From positions 118,481 to 182,480 of the forward strand of contig JACPAV010000019.1 in assembly GCA_016180645.1 (NCBI GenBank): a stretch of 64,000 nucleotides of DNA, read 5' to 3'. Source of the DNA: Nitrospirota bacterium (GTDB taxonomy: Bacteria > JACPQY01). Both the position numbers and the translations under genes were made by a program. Positions 17,277 to 26,402 of this stretch are shown in pieces (position 1 is the stretch's first letter; each line of letters begins with the position of its first letter). Below the pieces are notes generated by a model. It saw only the letters and a program-made list of their open reading frames with translations, was not told where the DNA came from and did not search any database.

Positions 17277-18189
17277 TTCGTCGTTAACCGTCATCCTATT
17301 CGCCGGTTGTACAACCCACGGCCCGGGCAAGGACCGCTCACAGGAAGCCCTCGCGTGGGTCAACGACCAACCCATCCTGAAGCAACGCCTGATCCACGAG
17401 GTGGCTCAGGCGGGATTCAGGTCCCCCGACGAAATCGAAAAGATTCTTCGAAACCAAGCCTACGTCAACCAAGTCATCGCGAACCTGATCACCGAGGAGT
17501 TGCTCTATCAGGAGGCCGTGCGTCGATCGATTCGCCCCACACCCACCATGCCGCAATTGGCCGCTCAGGCGGACGCCTCAAAGGCGGCCCGGCCGAACGG
17601 GAATTCCCCGCCAACCCAGGCGAAGGGAAAAAAACGAGCCCCCAAGGGAGAGGAGGACGAGGTCAACATGCGGCGGCGGCTCATCGCCGCCCTCGTCGAG
17701 CAGGCTGTCGATCCGAAGATCCTCGTCTCGGACGGTGAGATCTACGCGAATTACACCGAGCACCTCGATGAATTTCGCCGCCCCGGCACCGTGCGGGCCC
17801 GGCAAATCCTCGTCTCTACACGCGAAGAGGCCCTGGAAATTCTCCAGACTCTGAAGTCCGGAATGGATTTCGCATCCGTCGCCCGCGAGAGGTCCATCTC
17901 CCCGGACGCGGAAACGGGCGGCGACCTCGGCTACTTCAGCGCGGATGAGACGCAGCCCGAAATTGCCCGGGCCTGCTTCGATCTCCCCGTCGGTGGAATC
18001 AGTCGCGAGGTGGAGTCCCCGTACGGATTCCATCTCTTCCAGGTGGTGGATAAAGTGCCTCCTCGAACTCTTCCCCTCGATGAGGTTCGCGAATCCATCA
18101 CAACCCGCCTCCGGAAGCAGAAGCGGGAAACCATCTACCGAAACTGGCTGTCCGATCTGAGGAAAAAGGCGAAGATTACGCTGAAGTAG
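17248..18189 (+). CDS. Parvulin-type peptidyl-prolyl isomerase lipoprotein (SurA/PrsA-like)
   Basis: A 313-residue lipoprotein (lipobox FAGC, Cys21) with an N-terminal chaperone-like part (WVNDQPILKQRLIHEVAQ) and a rotamase domain at about residues 188-290 (RARQILVSTREEALEIL, FASVARERSISPDAETGGDLGYF, VESPYGFHLFQV). It should help fold or insert exported proteins. A Lys/Pro-rich linker sits at about residues 108-138. The ATG at 17248 overlaps the deacetylase gene by 29 nt and gives a clean lipoprotein signal. Confidence 0.88.
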   Translation: MLLLRQLLISSSLTVILFAGCTTHGPGKDRSQEALAWVNDQPILKQRLIHEVAQAGFRSPDEIEKILRNQAYVNQVIANLITEELLYQEAVRRSIRPTPTMPQLAAQADASKAARPNGNSPPTQAKGKKRAPKGEEDEVNMRRRLIAALVEQAVDPKILVSDGEIYANYTEHLDEFRRPGTVRARQILVSTREEALEILQTLKSGMDFASVARERSISPDAETGGDLGYFSADETQPEIARACFDLPVGGISREVESPYGFHLFQVVDKVPPRTLPLDEVRESITTRLRKQKRETIYRNWLSDLRKKAKITLK

Positions 18190-18256
18190 ACCGCCTCCCG
18201 AGCTTCGCGCAGCCTGAAGGCCGCGGCTACCGGATGGGGAGAGGATCCTTGGTAGG

Positions 18257-18274
18257 CGCACCCTTTAGGGTGCG
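18257..18274. terminator. Possible bidirectional terminator / repeat hairpin
   Basis: Perfect stem CGCACCC/GGGTGCG with a TTTA loop between the convergent parvulin and ftsK stops. It lacks a T-run and resembles the GTAGGCGCACCCTTTAGGGTGCG intergenic repeats of other genomes, so termination is a guess from position. Confidence 0.4.
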
Positions 18275-18289
18275 TCTTGGGATAATGCC

Positions 18290-20599
18290 CTAACGCGGCG
18301 GAACCGCCCCCTGCGTCTCCGGAATGATCCCTTCCGCCTTCATCTTTTCCACGAACCGCGCCGCGCGGTTGTATCCGATCCGGAGTCTCCGCTGAATAAA
18401 TGAGGTCGAAACGTATCCGGCCTCCTTTACGATCTGCACCGCCCGCTCGTAAAGCTCCACGTCCTTGTCGTCCAAATCGTCCTCAAACATTTCCTCCTCA
18501 TCCGCGGCCGGCCCGAACGATTCGGTAATGTACTGCGGCTCGCCCTGCTTCTTGAGAAAATGAGTGACTTCCTTGATTTCCTTGTCCGTTACGAGGGCGC
18601 CGTGGATACGGTGGACCTTCCCCCCCGTGGGCGGCTGATAGAGCATGTCGCCATGCCCCAGAAGATGCTCCGCGCCGCCCGAATCCATGATGGTCCGCGC
18701 ATCCACCCGCGAGGTCACCTGAAAAGCAATGCGAGACGTGAAGTTGTTTTTGATGACCCCGGTGATGACGTCCACCGATGGACGTTGTGTAGCCACAATG
18801 AGATGAATGCCGGCCGCCCTCGACATCTGGGCCAGCCTTCCGATGCAATCTTCCACATCCTTCGCCGCGACAGCCATCAAGTCGGCCAGTTCGTCCACCA
18901 GGACGACAATGAACGGCAGGGGCTCAGGCTGCGCCGCGCCGTCCAGCTCCAACGACAACTGCTTGCCGCCTTTCCGGACCTTCTGGTTGTACGCCTCCAG
19001 ATTCCGAACGCCCAGCTTTGCCAACAGGATGTACCGGCGCTCCATTTCGCGCACGGCCCACATCAATGCGAATTTCGCCCGCTTGGGCTCCGTGACCACC
19101 GGCGCCACAAGATGCGGGATTCCGTTGTAGCAGGAGAATTCCAACACTTTCGGATCGATCAGAAGCAGCCGCAAATCCTCCGGCGTCGCCTTGGCCAGCA
19201 TGCTGAGAATCATGACGTTCAGGGAAACGCTCTTGCCTGCGCCCGTGGCTCCGGCCACGAGGAGATGCGGCATCTTCGCCAGATCCGCAACAAAAGGCTC
19301 GCCCACAATGTCCTTCCCGAGGGCCATCGTCATCGGGGAGGAGGCATTCTTGAACGCCTCCGACTCCAACATTTCACGCAGGTACACCGTCTGCCTCTGA
19401 TGATTCGGGACCTCGATGCCGACGACGCCTTTCCCCGGTATCGGCGCCACGATGCGCACGTTCCCGCCACGAAGCGCCAAGGCAAGATCGTCCGCCAGCG
19501 CGGCAATTTGCGAAATCTTCACCCCCGGAGCCGGCTCGAATTCGTACATGGAAATAACGGGCCCCGGCTCGACGTGGACCACTCTGCCCTTGACCCCAAA
19601 ATCCCTCAGTTTGTCCTCCAACAACTTCGAACTGGCCTCCAGAACCTTGGTGTCCACCTTCGCGGCATCGCCTCCGGGAGGCTCCAACAACTCCACCGGA
19701 GGCGCGGCATAGTTCCGGGCGACGGCCAAGCGCAGATGCTTCCTCTGCTTTGCGGGCTTCGGTTCCTCCCCGTCAACCTCCTCGCCTTCCGAATCGAAAG
19801 AAGATCCGCCCTCAACCGTGGGTTCTTCTCCTTCCATCGCGGACTCCTGCGCGACCGGCTCCCCTTCGGGGACGGCGTCTACGGTGGGCGACAGAGCGCC
19901 CTCCGGCTGAGCCAGAAGCTCCGTCGGCAGCTTGATGGACGGTCCCTGGGTCTTTTTCATCACCCCTCGCAGGGACCGCAGACCTTCCCACAGACGCCCC
20001 CCCACGGGCCTCGCCCCCTTCAACGCGCCGATCAGCATCACCACCGGGGAAACGCGCAAGTTCATCATCAGCGTCAGGGAACCGAGAAAAACGGTCAGCA
20101 GGATCGTCCCTGCCCGGTTGAGATAGTGTTCGAAAAATCGGCCCAGTCCATAGCCCAGCAATCCGGCGGGGAGGTCCATCCCCAGGAAAGGCGTTTTCAA
20201 GAGGGGCGTCATCAGATAGAGGCCCAGTGACAGCGAAAGAACCAGAAGCGTCAGCCCCCCCAAGGAGCCCGCCTGTGCCCGAAAACTGGAATTCAATACG
20301 AGCCGCAGGCCGCTCGTCACCAGCATGAGCGGGAGGATGTACGAAGACAGTCCGAAAAACTGCGCCAGAAGGTCCGCCCACGTCGCACCGACGATCCCCC
20401 CCCAGTTCAAGGCCTGCTCACGAAGAAATACCGGTGTGCTGGAGGAGAACGCAAACAACGAAGGGTCATAAGAGTCGTAGGAGGCCAACGCGATCAGAGT
20501 AAACGCTCCCGTGAGTATAAGGCCGACGCCCAGGATATTGCGCCGCAAGTCGAAGCCGCCCTCGGCGGCCCTTTTCTTCTTTGACCGATCCTCGCTCAT
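18290..20599 (-). CDS. ftsK: DNA translocase FtsK
   Basis: Septal DNA pump for chromosome segregation, 769 residues. Several transmembrane helices lie in the first ~200 residues, followed by an acidic linker (about 230-300) and the motor: Walker A VAGATGAGKS, Walker B FIVVLVDELADL and the ATQRPSVDVITG motif. The C-terminal gamma winged helix (YVSTSFIQRRLRIGYNRAARFVE) reads DNA orientation. The start at 20599 overlaps the uppP stop by 4 nt (ATGA); the longer ORF to 20974 lies inside uppP. Confidence 0.94.
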   Translation of the reverse strand: MSEDRSKKKRAAEGGFDLRRNILGVGLILTGAFTLIALASYDSYDPSLFAFSSSTPVFLREQALNWGGIVGATWADLLAQFFGLSSYILPLMLVTSGLRLVLNSSFRAQAGSLGGLTLLVLSLSLGLYLMTPLLKTPFLGMDLPAGLLGYGLGRFFEHYLNRAGTILLTVFLGSLTLMMNLRVSPVVMLIGALKGARPVGGRLWEGLRSLRGVMKKTQGPSIKLPTELLAQPEGALSPTVDAVPEGEPVAQESAMEGEEPTVEGGSSFDSEGEEVDGEEPKPAKQRKHLRLAVARNYAAPPVELLEPPGGDAAKVDTKVLEASSKLLEDKLRDFGVKGRVVHVEPGPVISMYEFEPAPGVKISQIAALADDLALALRGGNVRIVAPIPGKGVVGIEVPNHQRQTVYLREMLESEAFKNASSPMTMALGKDIVGEPFVADLAKMPHLLVAGATGAGKSVSLNVMILSMLAKATPEDLRLLLIDPKVLEFSCYNGIPHLVAPVVTEPKRAKFALMWAVREMERRYILLAKLGVRNLEAYNQKVRKGGKQLSLELDGAAQPEPLPFIVVLVDELADLMAVAAKDVEDCIGRLAQMSRAAGIHLIVATQRPSVDVITGVIKNNFTSRIAFQVTSRVDARTIMDSGGAEHLLGHGDMLYQPPTGGKVHRIHGALVTDKEIKEVTHFLKKQGEPQYITESFGPAADEEEMFEDDLDDKDVELYERAVQIVKEAGYVSTSFIQRRLRIGYNRAARFVEKMKAEGIIPETQGAVPPR

Positions 20600-21396
20600 G
20601 ACGGCGAAAACGAATAATCCCAAATCAGGACGGCGGGAACGAGCGCCCACAGGTAGTAGCTGAACGCCTTCAATCGAGCGCGATGCGCGATCGCGTAAAC
20701 CATCGCAATGCTCCCCACTCCAACCACAAACGCGGCCGTGGCCCCGGCCGCGTATACCGTTCCCTGTCCGGATCGGAAAACCGCGGCGAGGCTGGATGCG
20801 TGAAACACGTTGGCCCCCAGAATCGCGGGAATTGCCAGAAGAAAGGAAAAACTGACCGCCAAATCCGCTTCCAGTCCGAGGAGCAGTCCCGAAGCCAGCG
20901 TCATCCCCGAGCGCGACACACCCGGCAACAGGGCTACGGCCTGCGCCGTCCCGATGATCATGCTGTCCATCCACCTGACTTCAATTCGTCCGGCTTGAAG
21001 TTGCCGGCGATCGGCCAAAAACAGGACAGCTCCGGTGAATACGAATCCCCCCAGGACAACGCCCAGCGAGCTGAAAGCCGCCTCCACGCGTTCCCCCCAC
21101 AGGAGGAACACAACTCCCGCCGGCACACACCCCAGGGCCAATTTCGCGCCGAACGTCCATCCCTGTTGCATGAACGCTTTGGAGCGCCTCCAACTGAAGA
21201 TTCCGAAAAAGAGTAGGAGAGACAGAAGCGTGCCCAGATGGAGAAGGACCTCAAACTCGATCCCCCCGGATCCCCGTGAGAGGAAAAACAGTCGCTCCAC
21301 CACCACGAGATGGCCGCTGCTGGAGACAGGGAGGAATTCGGTCAGGCCCTGGACTGCGCCCAACCAGACCGATTGAGAGTATGACATCACGTCCAT
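20596..21396 (-). CDS. uppP: Undecaprenyl-diphosphatase UppP (BacA)
   Basis: Integral membrane phosphatase that recycles undecaprenyl diphosphate to the carrier lipid for cell-wall synthesis. About 266 residues, mostly transmembrane helices. Active-site motifs are GLTEFLPVSSSGHL and the second, LLPGVSRSGMTLASGL. ATG 21396 was preferred; ATG 21387 is equally possible. It is coupled to ftsK by an ATGA overlap. Confidence 0.94.
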   Translation of the reverse strand: MDVMSYSQSVWLGAVQGLTEFLPVSSSGHLVVVERLFFLSRGSGGIEFEVLLHLGTLLSLLLFFGIFSWRRSKAFMQQGWTFGAKLALGCVPAGVVFLLWGERVEAAFSSLGVVLGGFVFTGAVLFLADRRQLQAGRIEVRWMDSMIIGTAQAVALLPGVSRSGMTLASGLLLGLEADLAVSFSFLLAIPAILGANVFHASSLAAVFRSGQGTVYAAGATAAFVVGVGSIAMVYAIAHRARLKAFSYYLWALVPAVLIWDYSFSPS

Positions 21397-21482
21397 GATG
21401 ATACGGTGTTCTTCCTTAGTGCGCCCTCTGGGAGAAGAGTGTACCACACCCCCCCCGGAGCGTCAAATAAATTTCGCTTTGA

Positions 21483-22787
21483 TTACCCGAAGAAGATCGA
21501 CTTGCGGCGCTGGAGACGGTAGATGATCATGTTCTGGATCGCCGCGCGGACGCGCTCACTCTGGCGGTTCACAAACAGGTCATCGTCCACTGAGGCCTTT
21601 CCCCCGCTTGTCACGTCCACCTCCTCGCCGAAATCGATGGTCCACTTCGTGGGAAGCGGCACCAGGCCCAGTACGCCCAGCCACGGGAACGTGATCGTGA
21701 TCGGGAAATACGGCACCCGCAGCAGCTTGGCCATGAAAGTCGACTTCGTGATGATCGGCGCCGTTTCCTCCGCGCCCACGACCGAAACGGGGAGGATCGG
21801 CGCGCGCGAGCGAATGCACAACTTGATGAATCCGCCGCGCCCGAATCGGGCGAGCTGGTACCGGTGCTTGTACGGTTTGCCGAGGCCCTTTACGCCCTCC
21901 GGATAGACCGCCACGAGTTGGTCGTGCTCCAGGAGCCGTTGAGCGTTTTCTTGACAAGCCCTCACGCCTCCAAACCGCGTAATGCCCGAACTCACGAATG
22001 GAAAATAGAATACGAAATCCTCGACGAGGAACCTCACCTCGCGCTGGGCCGGATGTTCCTTCCGGACGGCCAGCTTGGTCATCGCGCCGTCGAAGGGAAG
22101 CGTGCCCGAGTGGTTCGACACGAGCAGCGCGCGGCCCGTGCTCGGTATGTTCTTCACTCCGAAGGAATCGATCCGCCACCACCGATGGTAGAAGAAGTCC
22201 AGAACCGGCATCGCCAGATCCTCGAACACCGGATCCATGCCGAATTCATCCACCTCCTCGGAACGACCGATCATGCGCGCCTCGCGAAGGAACTGGCGCG
22301 CCGCGGAGAAAAGGTTGAATCGCGCCCCCTTGCGCGCCACGGAGATGATGCCATCCAGGAATCCCAGCCGCTTCTTGCGATCGCTCACCGGCTCCTGTTT
22401 CAATGTCCCCCGAACTTCCTCCGCGAGACGGTCCACCCGCTGCCGTACTTCCTTCTCCTTCTCCTGGACCTCCTCCTCCCAGCGGTGCCCATCCATCGCT
22501 TTCCGGAGCTGGCTCTCCAACCGGCCAAGGCGATTCAGAACATCCTGCTCGACCGTTTTCAGCTTCTGATCGAGCTTCCGGTCGATGACCTCGACGACTT
22601 TCTCGCCCTCCACCAAGGGCTCCAGCGAAAAGGAAGCGACGCCTGCCCTACCGGCGGCCGCGTTGCGGCCGTGCCCGTCGGACTTGTGCAACGGGCCTGC
22701 TCTCCGCCGAAACTCACGAATCGACTCCAGCGGACGTGCCGGTTCCGCCTGCACGGTCCCACGCCTCGCCCCTTCCGCTCGCGCCAT
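21483..22787 (-). CDS. Lysophospholipid acyltransferase (PlsC-like) with N-terminal coiled coil
   Basis: The C-terminal ~250 residues form a PlsC-type domain: SNHSGTLPFDGAM stands where HX4D would be (His-Ser-Gly-Thr-Leu-Pro-Phe-Asp), and AVYPEGVKGLGK supplies the EG motif. The first ~180 residues are charged and helical, probably a coiled coil. The open frame extends to 22976 inside the epimerase gene; ATG 22787 sits 8 nt after that gene's stop. The pair epimerase plus acyltransferase suggests a lipid or glycolipid modification, substrate unknown. Confidence 0.8.
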   Translation of the reverse strand: MARAEGARRGTVQAEPARPLESIREFRRRAGPLHKSDGHGRNAAAGRAGVASFSLEPLVEGEKVVEVIDRKLDQKLKTVEQDVLNRLGRLESQLRKAMDGHRWEEEVQEKEKEVRQRVDRLAEEVRGTLKQEPVSDRKKRLGFLDGIISVARKGARFNLFSAARQFLREARMIGRSEEVDEFGMDPVFEDLAMPVLDFFYHRWWRIDSFGVKNIPSTGRALLVSNHSGTLPFDGAMTKLAVRKEHPAQREVRFLVEDFVFYFPFVSSGITRFGGVRACQENAQRLLEHDQLVAVYPEGVKGLGKPYKHRYQLARFGRGGFIKLCIRSRAPILPVSVVGAEETAPIITKSTFMAKLLRVPYFPITITFPWLGVLGLVPLPTKWTIDFGEEVDVTSGGKASVDDDLFVNRQSERVRAAIQNMIIYRLQRRKSIFFG

Positions 22788-22795
22788 GGATGGAG

Positions 22796-23827
22796 CTACT
22801 GGACCAGGTGGACGCGCCGAAGACGCTCGACACCCGCAAAAGCGAGCGCGGCGTCCTTGGTGGAGTACTTGGGAACAAACGACAATTTCTCCTCCGCCTT
22901 CGCGCCATCCGCCACACAGAGGTATCGATGATAATCGAGATGTTGGGCGGGAATGTCGGACATCCCGGAGATCCAAAGCGTATTGACCAGCGGATAGGCG
23001 GCGAAGTGGCTCACCGGAAAGTTGACCCGGCCCAGAAGCCGGATCACCGTCGACAAGGGCAGCACACCCTTACCCACAATGTTGTAGATGCCCGGCGCAT
23101 CGATATCCACCACTCGGTTGAAGGCCTCGATCACATCCTCCTCGTGCACAAACTGCATAAGCGGGTCATAGCCGAGAAGCGTCATGATCACGAGACGCCG
23201 ATAGTACTGCGTGATGAAATACTTGATCGTCGGCCCAAGGATCGGACAGTTGCGGAGGATCGTGACGCATTTGGAGGGGTTTTTCCGGACGAAGCGCGCC
23301 ACCTGGCGCTCGACGTCCACCTTGTCCGACACGAACCTGTACCCCGGATTCGCTTGAAGCGGATGTTCTTCCGTCAGGTAGTTGGGATTCTTGGGATGGG
23401 CGCCGTACGCGAGGGTGCTGCCGCCCACGATCAGCTTCTCCACACCCTTCACCGCCGAACACGCGTGAAGGACATACATCGTGCCCACGCTCTCCAGTTC
23501 GTGACCGTAGGCCGTATTGTGCGCGGGGCTTCCCAGGAACGCCAGATGGACGAAGGTGTCGGCCCTCTCTTCCTCGAGGATCTCCGCCAACTTCGCGTCG
23601 GCCAGCGGCTCCGTCAGGTCCACCTTGTGGTAGCGCGCCTTCACACTCGTGGAGGGTGCGGGTTGCACATCGATCGCCACAATGCGTGAAATTGAGGGGT
23701 CAAGGTTGAGCCTCTGAAACAGGTTGGAGCCGATGAAGCCGTTGACTCCGGTGATCGCAACGACGCGGTTCCTGTGTTTCCTGCTCCGACCGGCGAGCTT
23801 GTGCTTCGCCTTGTGCGACTGATCCAT
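22796..23827 (-). CDS. NAD-dependent epimerase/dehydratase (SDR family)
   Basis: Extended short-chain dehydrogenase of 343 residues with the NAD-binding GVNGFIGSN near residue 28 and a loop with HLAF. The active-site Tyr-x-x-x-Lys appears as YRFVSDK. Substrate unclear: nucleotide sugar or a lipid ketone. ATG 23827 was chosen; the frame continues upstream through repeat DNA to 24016. It heads a probable minus-strand operon with the acyltransferase, uppP and ftsK. Confidence 0.82.
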   Translation of the reverse strand: MDQSHKAKHKLAGRSRKHRNRVVAITGVNGFIGSNLFQRLNLDPSISRIVAIDVQPAPSTSVKARYHKVDLTEPLADAKLAEILEEERADTFVHLAFLGSPAHNTAYGHELESVGTMYVLHACSAVKGVEKLIVGGSTLAYGAHPKNPNYLTEEHPLQANPGYRFVSDKVDVERQVARFVRKNPSKCVTILRNCPILGPTIKYFITQYYRRLVIMTLLGYDPLMQFVHEEDVIEAFNRVVDIDAPGIYNIVGKGVLPLSTVIRLLGRVNFPVSHFAAYPLVNTLWISGMSDIPAQHLDYHRYLCVADGAKAEEKLSFVPKYSTKDAALAFAGVERLRRVHLVQ

Positions 23828-23984
23828 GGAAGTGAGTTTCTCCGTCCCTCTTGTTGACGAACCTGTTCCCAGCCTTTCTTTCCAGCTATCAGGTTTGTAA
23901 CGGTCCGTCAAATCGAGCCGTTCAGACCGGAACGTGGCGGCACGTCGGACCCCTTCACCCTCCGCAGGACCGTGTCTGCCCATT

Positions 23985-24175
23985 CCGGTAGGCGCGGGCT
24001 TCACGCCCCGTGCCACGGATGGTACGGGGCCATGCGATGCCGTGCGACATGCGGCCCATCCGTGGGCCGCTTCCGCTCACGGTACCGCGCCATCCTTGGC
24101 TGGTGTCGCCAGGCCCAGGAAGGCGCGGCATGGACCATGGCCCGCGTCTTTTGCGCAGGCTAAAGCCTGCGACTA
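23985..24175. repeat. Intergenic cluster of dispersed palindromic repeats
   Basis: The gap between the divergent epimerase and parA (23828-24211) holds several hairpins: 24006-24029 (CCCCGT...ACGGGG, also at 39619-39642), an inverted copy of the 4034-4085 unit at about 24102-24143, and GCAGGCTAAAGCCTGC at 24155-24170. No gene is seen; short frames here translate the repeats. Confidence 0.6.
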
Positions 24176-24211
24176 CCGCGCATCACCAAACTATGCTATG
24201 ACCGCCAAAGA

Positions 24212-25060
24212 ATGACTCCCGCCGCGCAAGAGAACGCCGCACCTGCTCCCACGACGACGCTCTCGCGCCGAATTTTCGCCGTAGCCAATCAAAAAGGAGG
24301 CGTGGGGAAGACGACCACCTCCATCAACCTGGGCGCCGCCCTCGCCCAGCAAGGCGTTCCCACCCTTATCATCGATACGGACCCACAAGGAAACACCACC
24401 AGCGGCCTCGGCATCGACAAGTCGGTCGCCCGAGATCACAACCTTTACCACGCCATCTGCGGACAACAGGACATCAACAACCTCATCGTCGAAACGGGAA
24501 TCCCCGGCCTCGGATTGATTCCCTCCAACTCGGACCTCATCGGCGCCGAGGTGGAATTGGTCAATCAACTGGCCCGGGAAAAAATCCTGGGAAAACTCCT
24601 CGATCAACTTGCGGGCCCCTTCGCGTACGTCCTGATCGACTGCCCCCCCTCCCTGGGCCTCCTGACGGTGAACGCGCTCACCGCCGCCGGGTCGGTGATC
24701 ATCCCCCTCCAGTGCGAATACTACGCGCTTGAGGGCCTCGCCCAGCTCCTGCGCACGATCAAACTCGTTCGCGAACACCTGAACCCGCGGCTCGACATCG
24801 AAGGCGTTCTCCTCACCATGTACGATGCGCGCACGAACATCGCCGATCAGGTGGTGCAGGAAGTGCGCGAGCATTTCAAGGGATATGTGTTCAACACGGT
24901 GATCCCGCGCAACGTGCGGCTGGCCGAGGCCCCCAGCCACGGCAAACCCGTGATGGCGTACGACGCGGCCAGCACGGGCGCCAAGTCGTATCTGGCTCTC
25001 GCCGCTGAAGTTCTGTCCAAGAACGGTGTCGGCTCCCATACGCATGAAGGACGAATCTAA
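24212..25060 (+). CDS. parA: Chromosome-partitioning ATPase ParA (Soj)
   Basis: A 282-residue ATPase that positions origins by ATP-dependent DNA binding. The deviant Walker A NQKGGVGKTTTSINLG, the IDTDPQGN motif and the DCPPSLGLLTVNAL motif are intact. An N-terminal ~18-residue extension precedes the conserved start. parB overlaps its 3' end. Confidence 0.95.
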   Translation: MTPAAQENAAPAPTTTLSRRIFAVANQKGGVGKTTTSINLGAALAQQGVPTLIIDTDPQGNTTSGLGIDKSVARDHNLYHAICGQQDINNLIVETGIPGLGLIPSNSDLIGAEVELVNQLAREKILGKLLDQLAGPFAYVLIDCPPSLGLLTVNALTAAGSVIIPLQCEYYALEGLAQLLRTIKLVREHLNPRLDIEGVLLTMYDARTNIADQVVQEVREHFKGYVFNTVIPRNVRLAEAPSHGKPVMAYDAASTGAKSYLALAAEVLSKNGVGSHTHEGRI

Positions 25061-25928
25061 ATCCAGACCCGCCCGCGGCCTCGGCCGGGGCTTGGGCGCC
25101 CTCATCTCCGAGACCGACACCGAGGCTGGAGTCCGGCCTTCGCCGTCCGCATCGCCCCCTGCTTCCCCGGAGAGCGGCGTTTTCGCATGCCCCATCGGGC
25201 GAATCCGGCTCAACCCGCTCCAGCCCCGCGAGACCTTCGACCGCACGGCCCTCGGCGAGCTCACGCAAAGCATCAAAGACAAAGGCGTCCTCCAGCCTGT
25301 GCTTCTTCGGGCGAAGGACGACGGCTATCAGCTCATCGCGGGCGAGCGAAGGTACCGCGCCTCCGTCGAGGCCGGGCTCACGCACATCCCCGCGGTGGTG
25401 AAGGATGTGAGCGACCGTGAATCGCTCGAACTCGCCCTCATCGAGAATCTTCAGCGCGTCGACCTCAACCCCATCGAGGAAGCCCAAGGCTACCAGACCC
25501 TCATGGACGATTTCAGCCTCACGCAGGAAGACGTGGCCGGGCGGGTCGGGAAGGATCGCACGACGGTGGCGAACATGCTTCGACTGCTCAGGCTCCCCAT
25601 CGAGATTCAGCAGGATCTCCGATCCGGCGCCCTGCAGGTGGGCCACGCGAAAGCCCTTCTCTCTCTTTCCTCAGCCGAAGATATGCTGCGGCTTCGTGAC
25701 CGGATCCTGCAAGGCCGCGCCTCCGTTCGCCAGGCGGAACGTCTTGCGCGAAAGAAGAAACCGGCCGCGGCCGAGGGCGACCCGAACCTCAAGCAACTCG
25801 AAACCGATTTGCGGAACCACTTCGGAACGAAGGTGCGCATCGAAGACCGGAATCAGAAAGGTACCGTCGTCATCGAATATTACAGTTGGAATAATCTGCA
25901 CAATATAGTAAAGAAGATACTCGCTTAG
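25044..25928 (+). CDS. parB: Chromosome-partitioning protein ParB (Spo0J)
   Basis: Binds parS sites and spreads as a CTP-dependent clamp. The N-terminal ParA-stimulating Arg motif GLGRGLGALI is present, followed by the NPLQPRETFD and IAGERRYRAS CTP-binding motifs, ENLQRVDLNP, the HTH region and a C-terminal dimer domain. ATG 25044 was chosen over a GTG at 25026. It overlaps parA by 17 nt. No parS-like 16-mer palindrome was recognised in the window. Confidence 0.95.
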   Translation: MKDESKSRPARGLGRGLGALISETDTEAGVRPSPSASPPASPESGVFACPIGRIRLNPLQPRETFDRTALGELTQSIKDKGVLQPVLLRAKDDGYQLIAGERRYRASVEAGLTHIPAVVKDVSDRESLELALIENLQRVDLNPIEEAQGYQTLMDDFSLTQEDVAGRVGKDRTTVANMLRLLRLPIEIQQDLRSGALQVGHAKALLSLSSAEDMLRLRDRILQGRASVRQAERLARKKKPAAAEGDPNLKQLETDLRNHFGTKVRIEDRNQKGTVVIEYYSWNNLHNIVKKILA

Positions 25929-25970
25929 CGCCCGGGACCGGATGCGGAACCGGGGAAGGAGGTAGCGTCC

Positions 25971-26393
25971 ATGTTTGCAAAAAAAGAGCCCACCAAACCC
26001 GCTACGGCGGATGAGTTCAACGCCCTGCTCGGCCGGGGCAGCGAGTTCGAAGGCAAGCTGGCCTTCTCCGGGACGGTCCGTCTCGATGGAAAGTTCACCG
26101 GCCAGGTCTTCAGCGAGGGGTTTCTGATCATCGGTGAGGAAGCCGTGGTCAAAGGCGATATCCGCGTCGATACCGCCATCGTCAGCGGCCAGGTGGAGGG
26201 AAATATCACCGCCCGAAGCCGCGTGGAGCTTCGCGGACCCGCCCGGCTCAGCGGCGACGTGGCGACGCCGGTCTTCGTCGTCGAAGAAGGCGTCACGTTC
26301 GACGGCCACTGCCAGATGACCGGAGGCAAGGCCAAAAAACACATGACGCTCATCGAAGGCCAGTCCCAGGAGAAGCTCACCGAAGCGAAGTAG
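25971..26393 (+). CDS. Bactofilin (polymer-forming cytoskeletal protein)
   Basis: A 140-residue protein whose centre is a right-handed beta-helix of hydrophobic repeats (KLAFSGTVRLDGKFTGQV, VVKGDIRVDTAIVSGQVEGN), typical of bactofilins that polymerise without nucleotide. It has a strong AGGAGGT ribosome site. Lying between parB and the ATP synthase genes matches deltaproteobacterial gene order. In Myxococcus a bactofilin next to parAB scaffolds the segregation machinery. Confidence 0.93.
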   Translation: MFAKKEPTKPATADEFNALLGRGSEFEGKLAFSGTVRLDGKFTGQVFSEGFLIIGEEAVVKGDIRVDTAIVSGQVEGNITARSRVELRGPARLSGDVATPVFVVEEGVTFDGHCQMTGGKAKKHMTLIEGQSQEKLTEAK

Positions 26394-26402
26394 CAACAGA
26401 CT

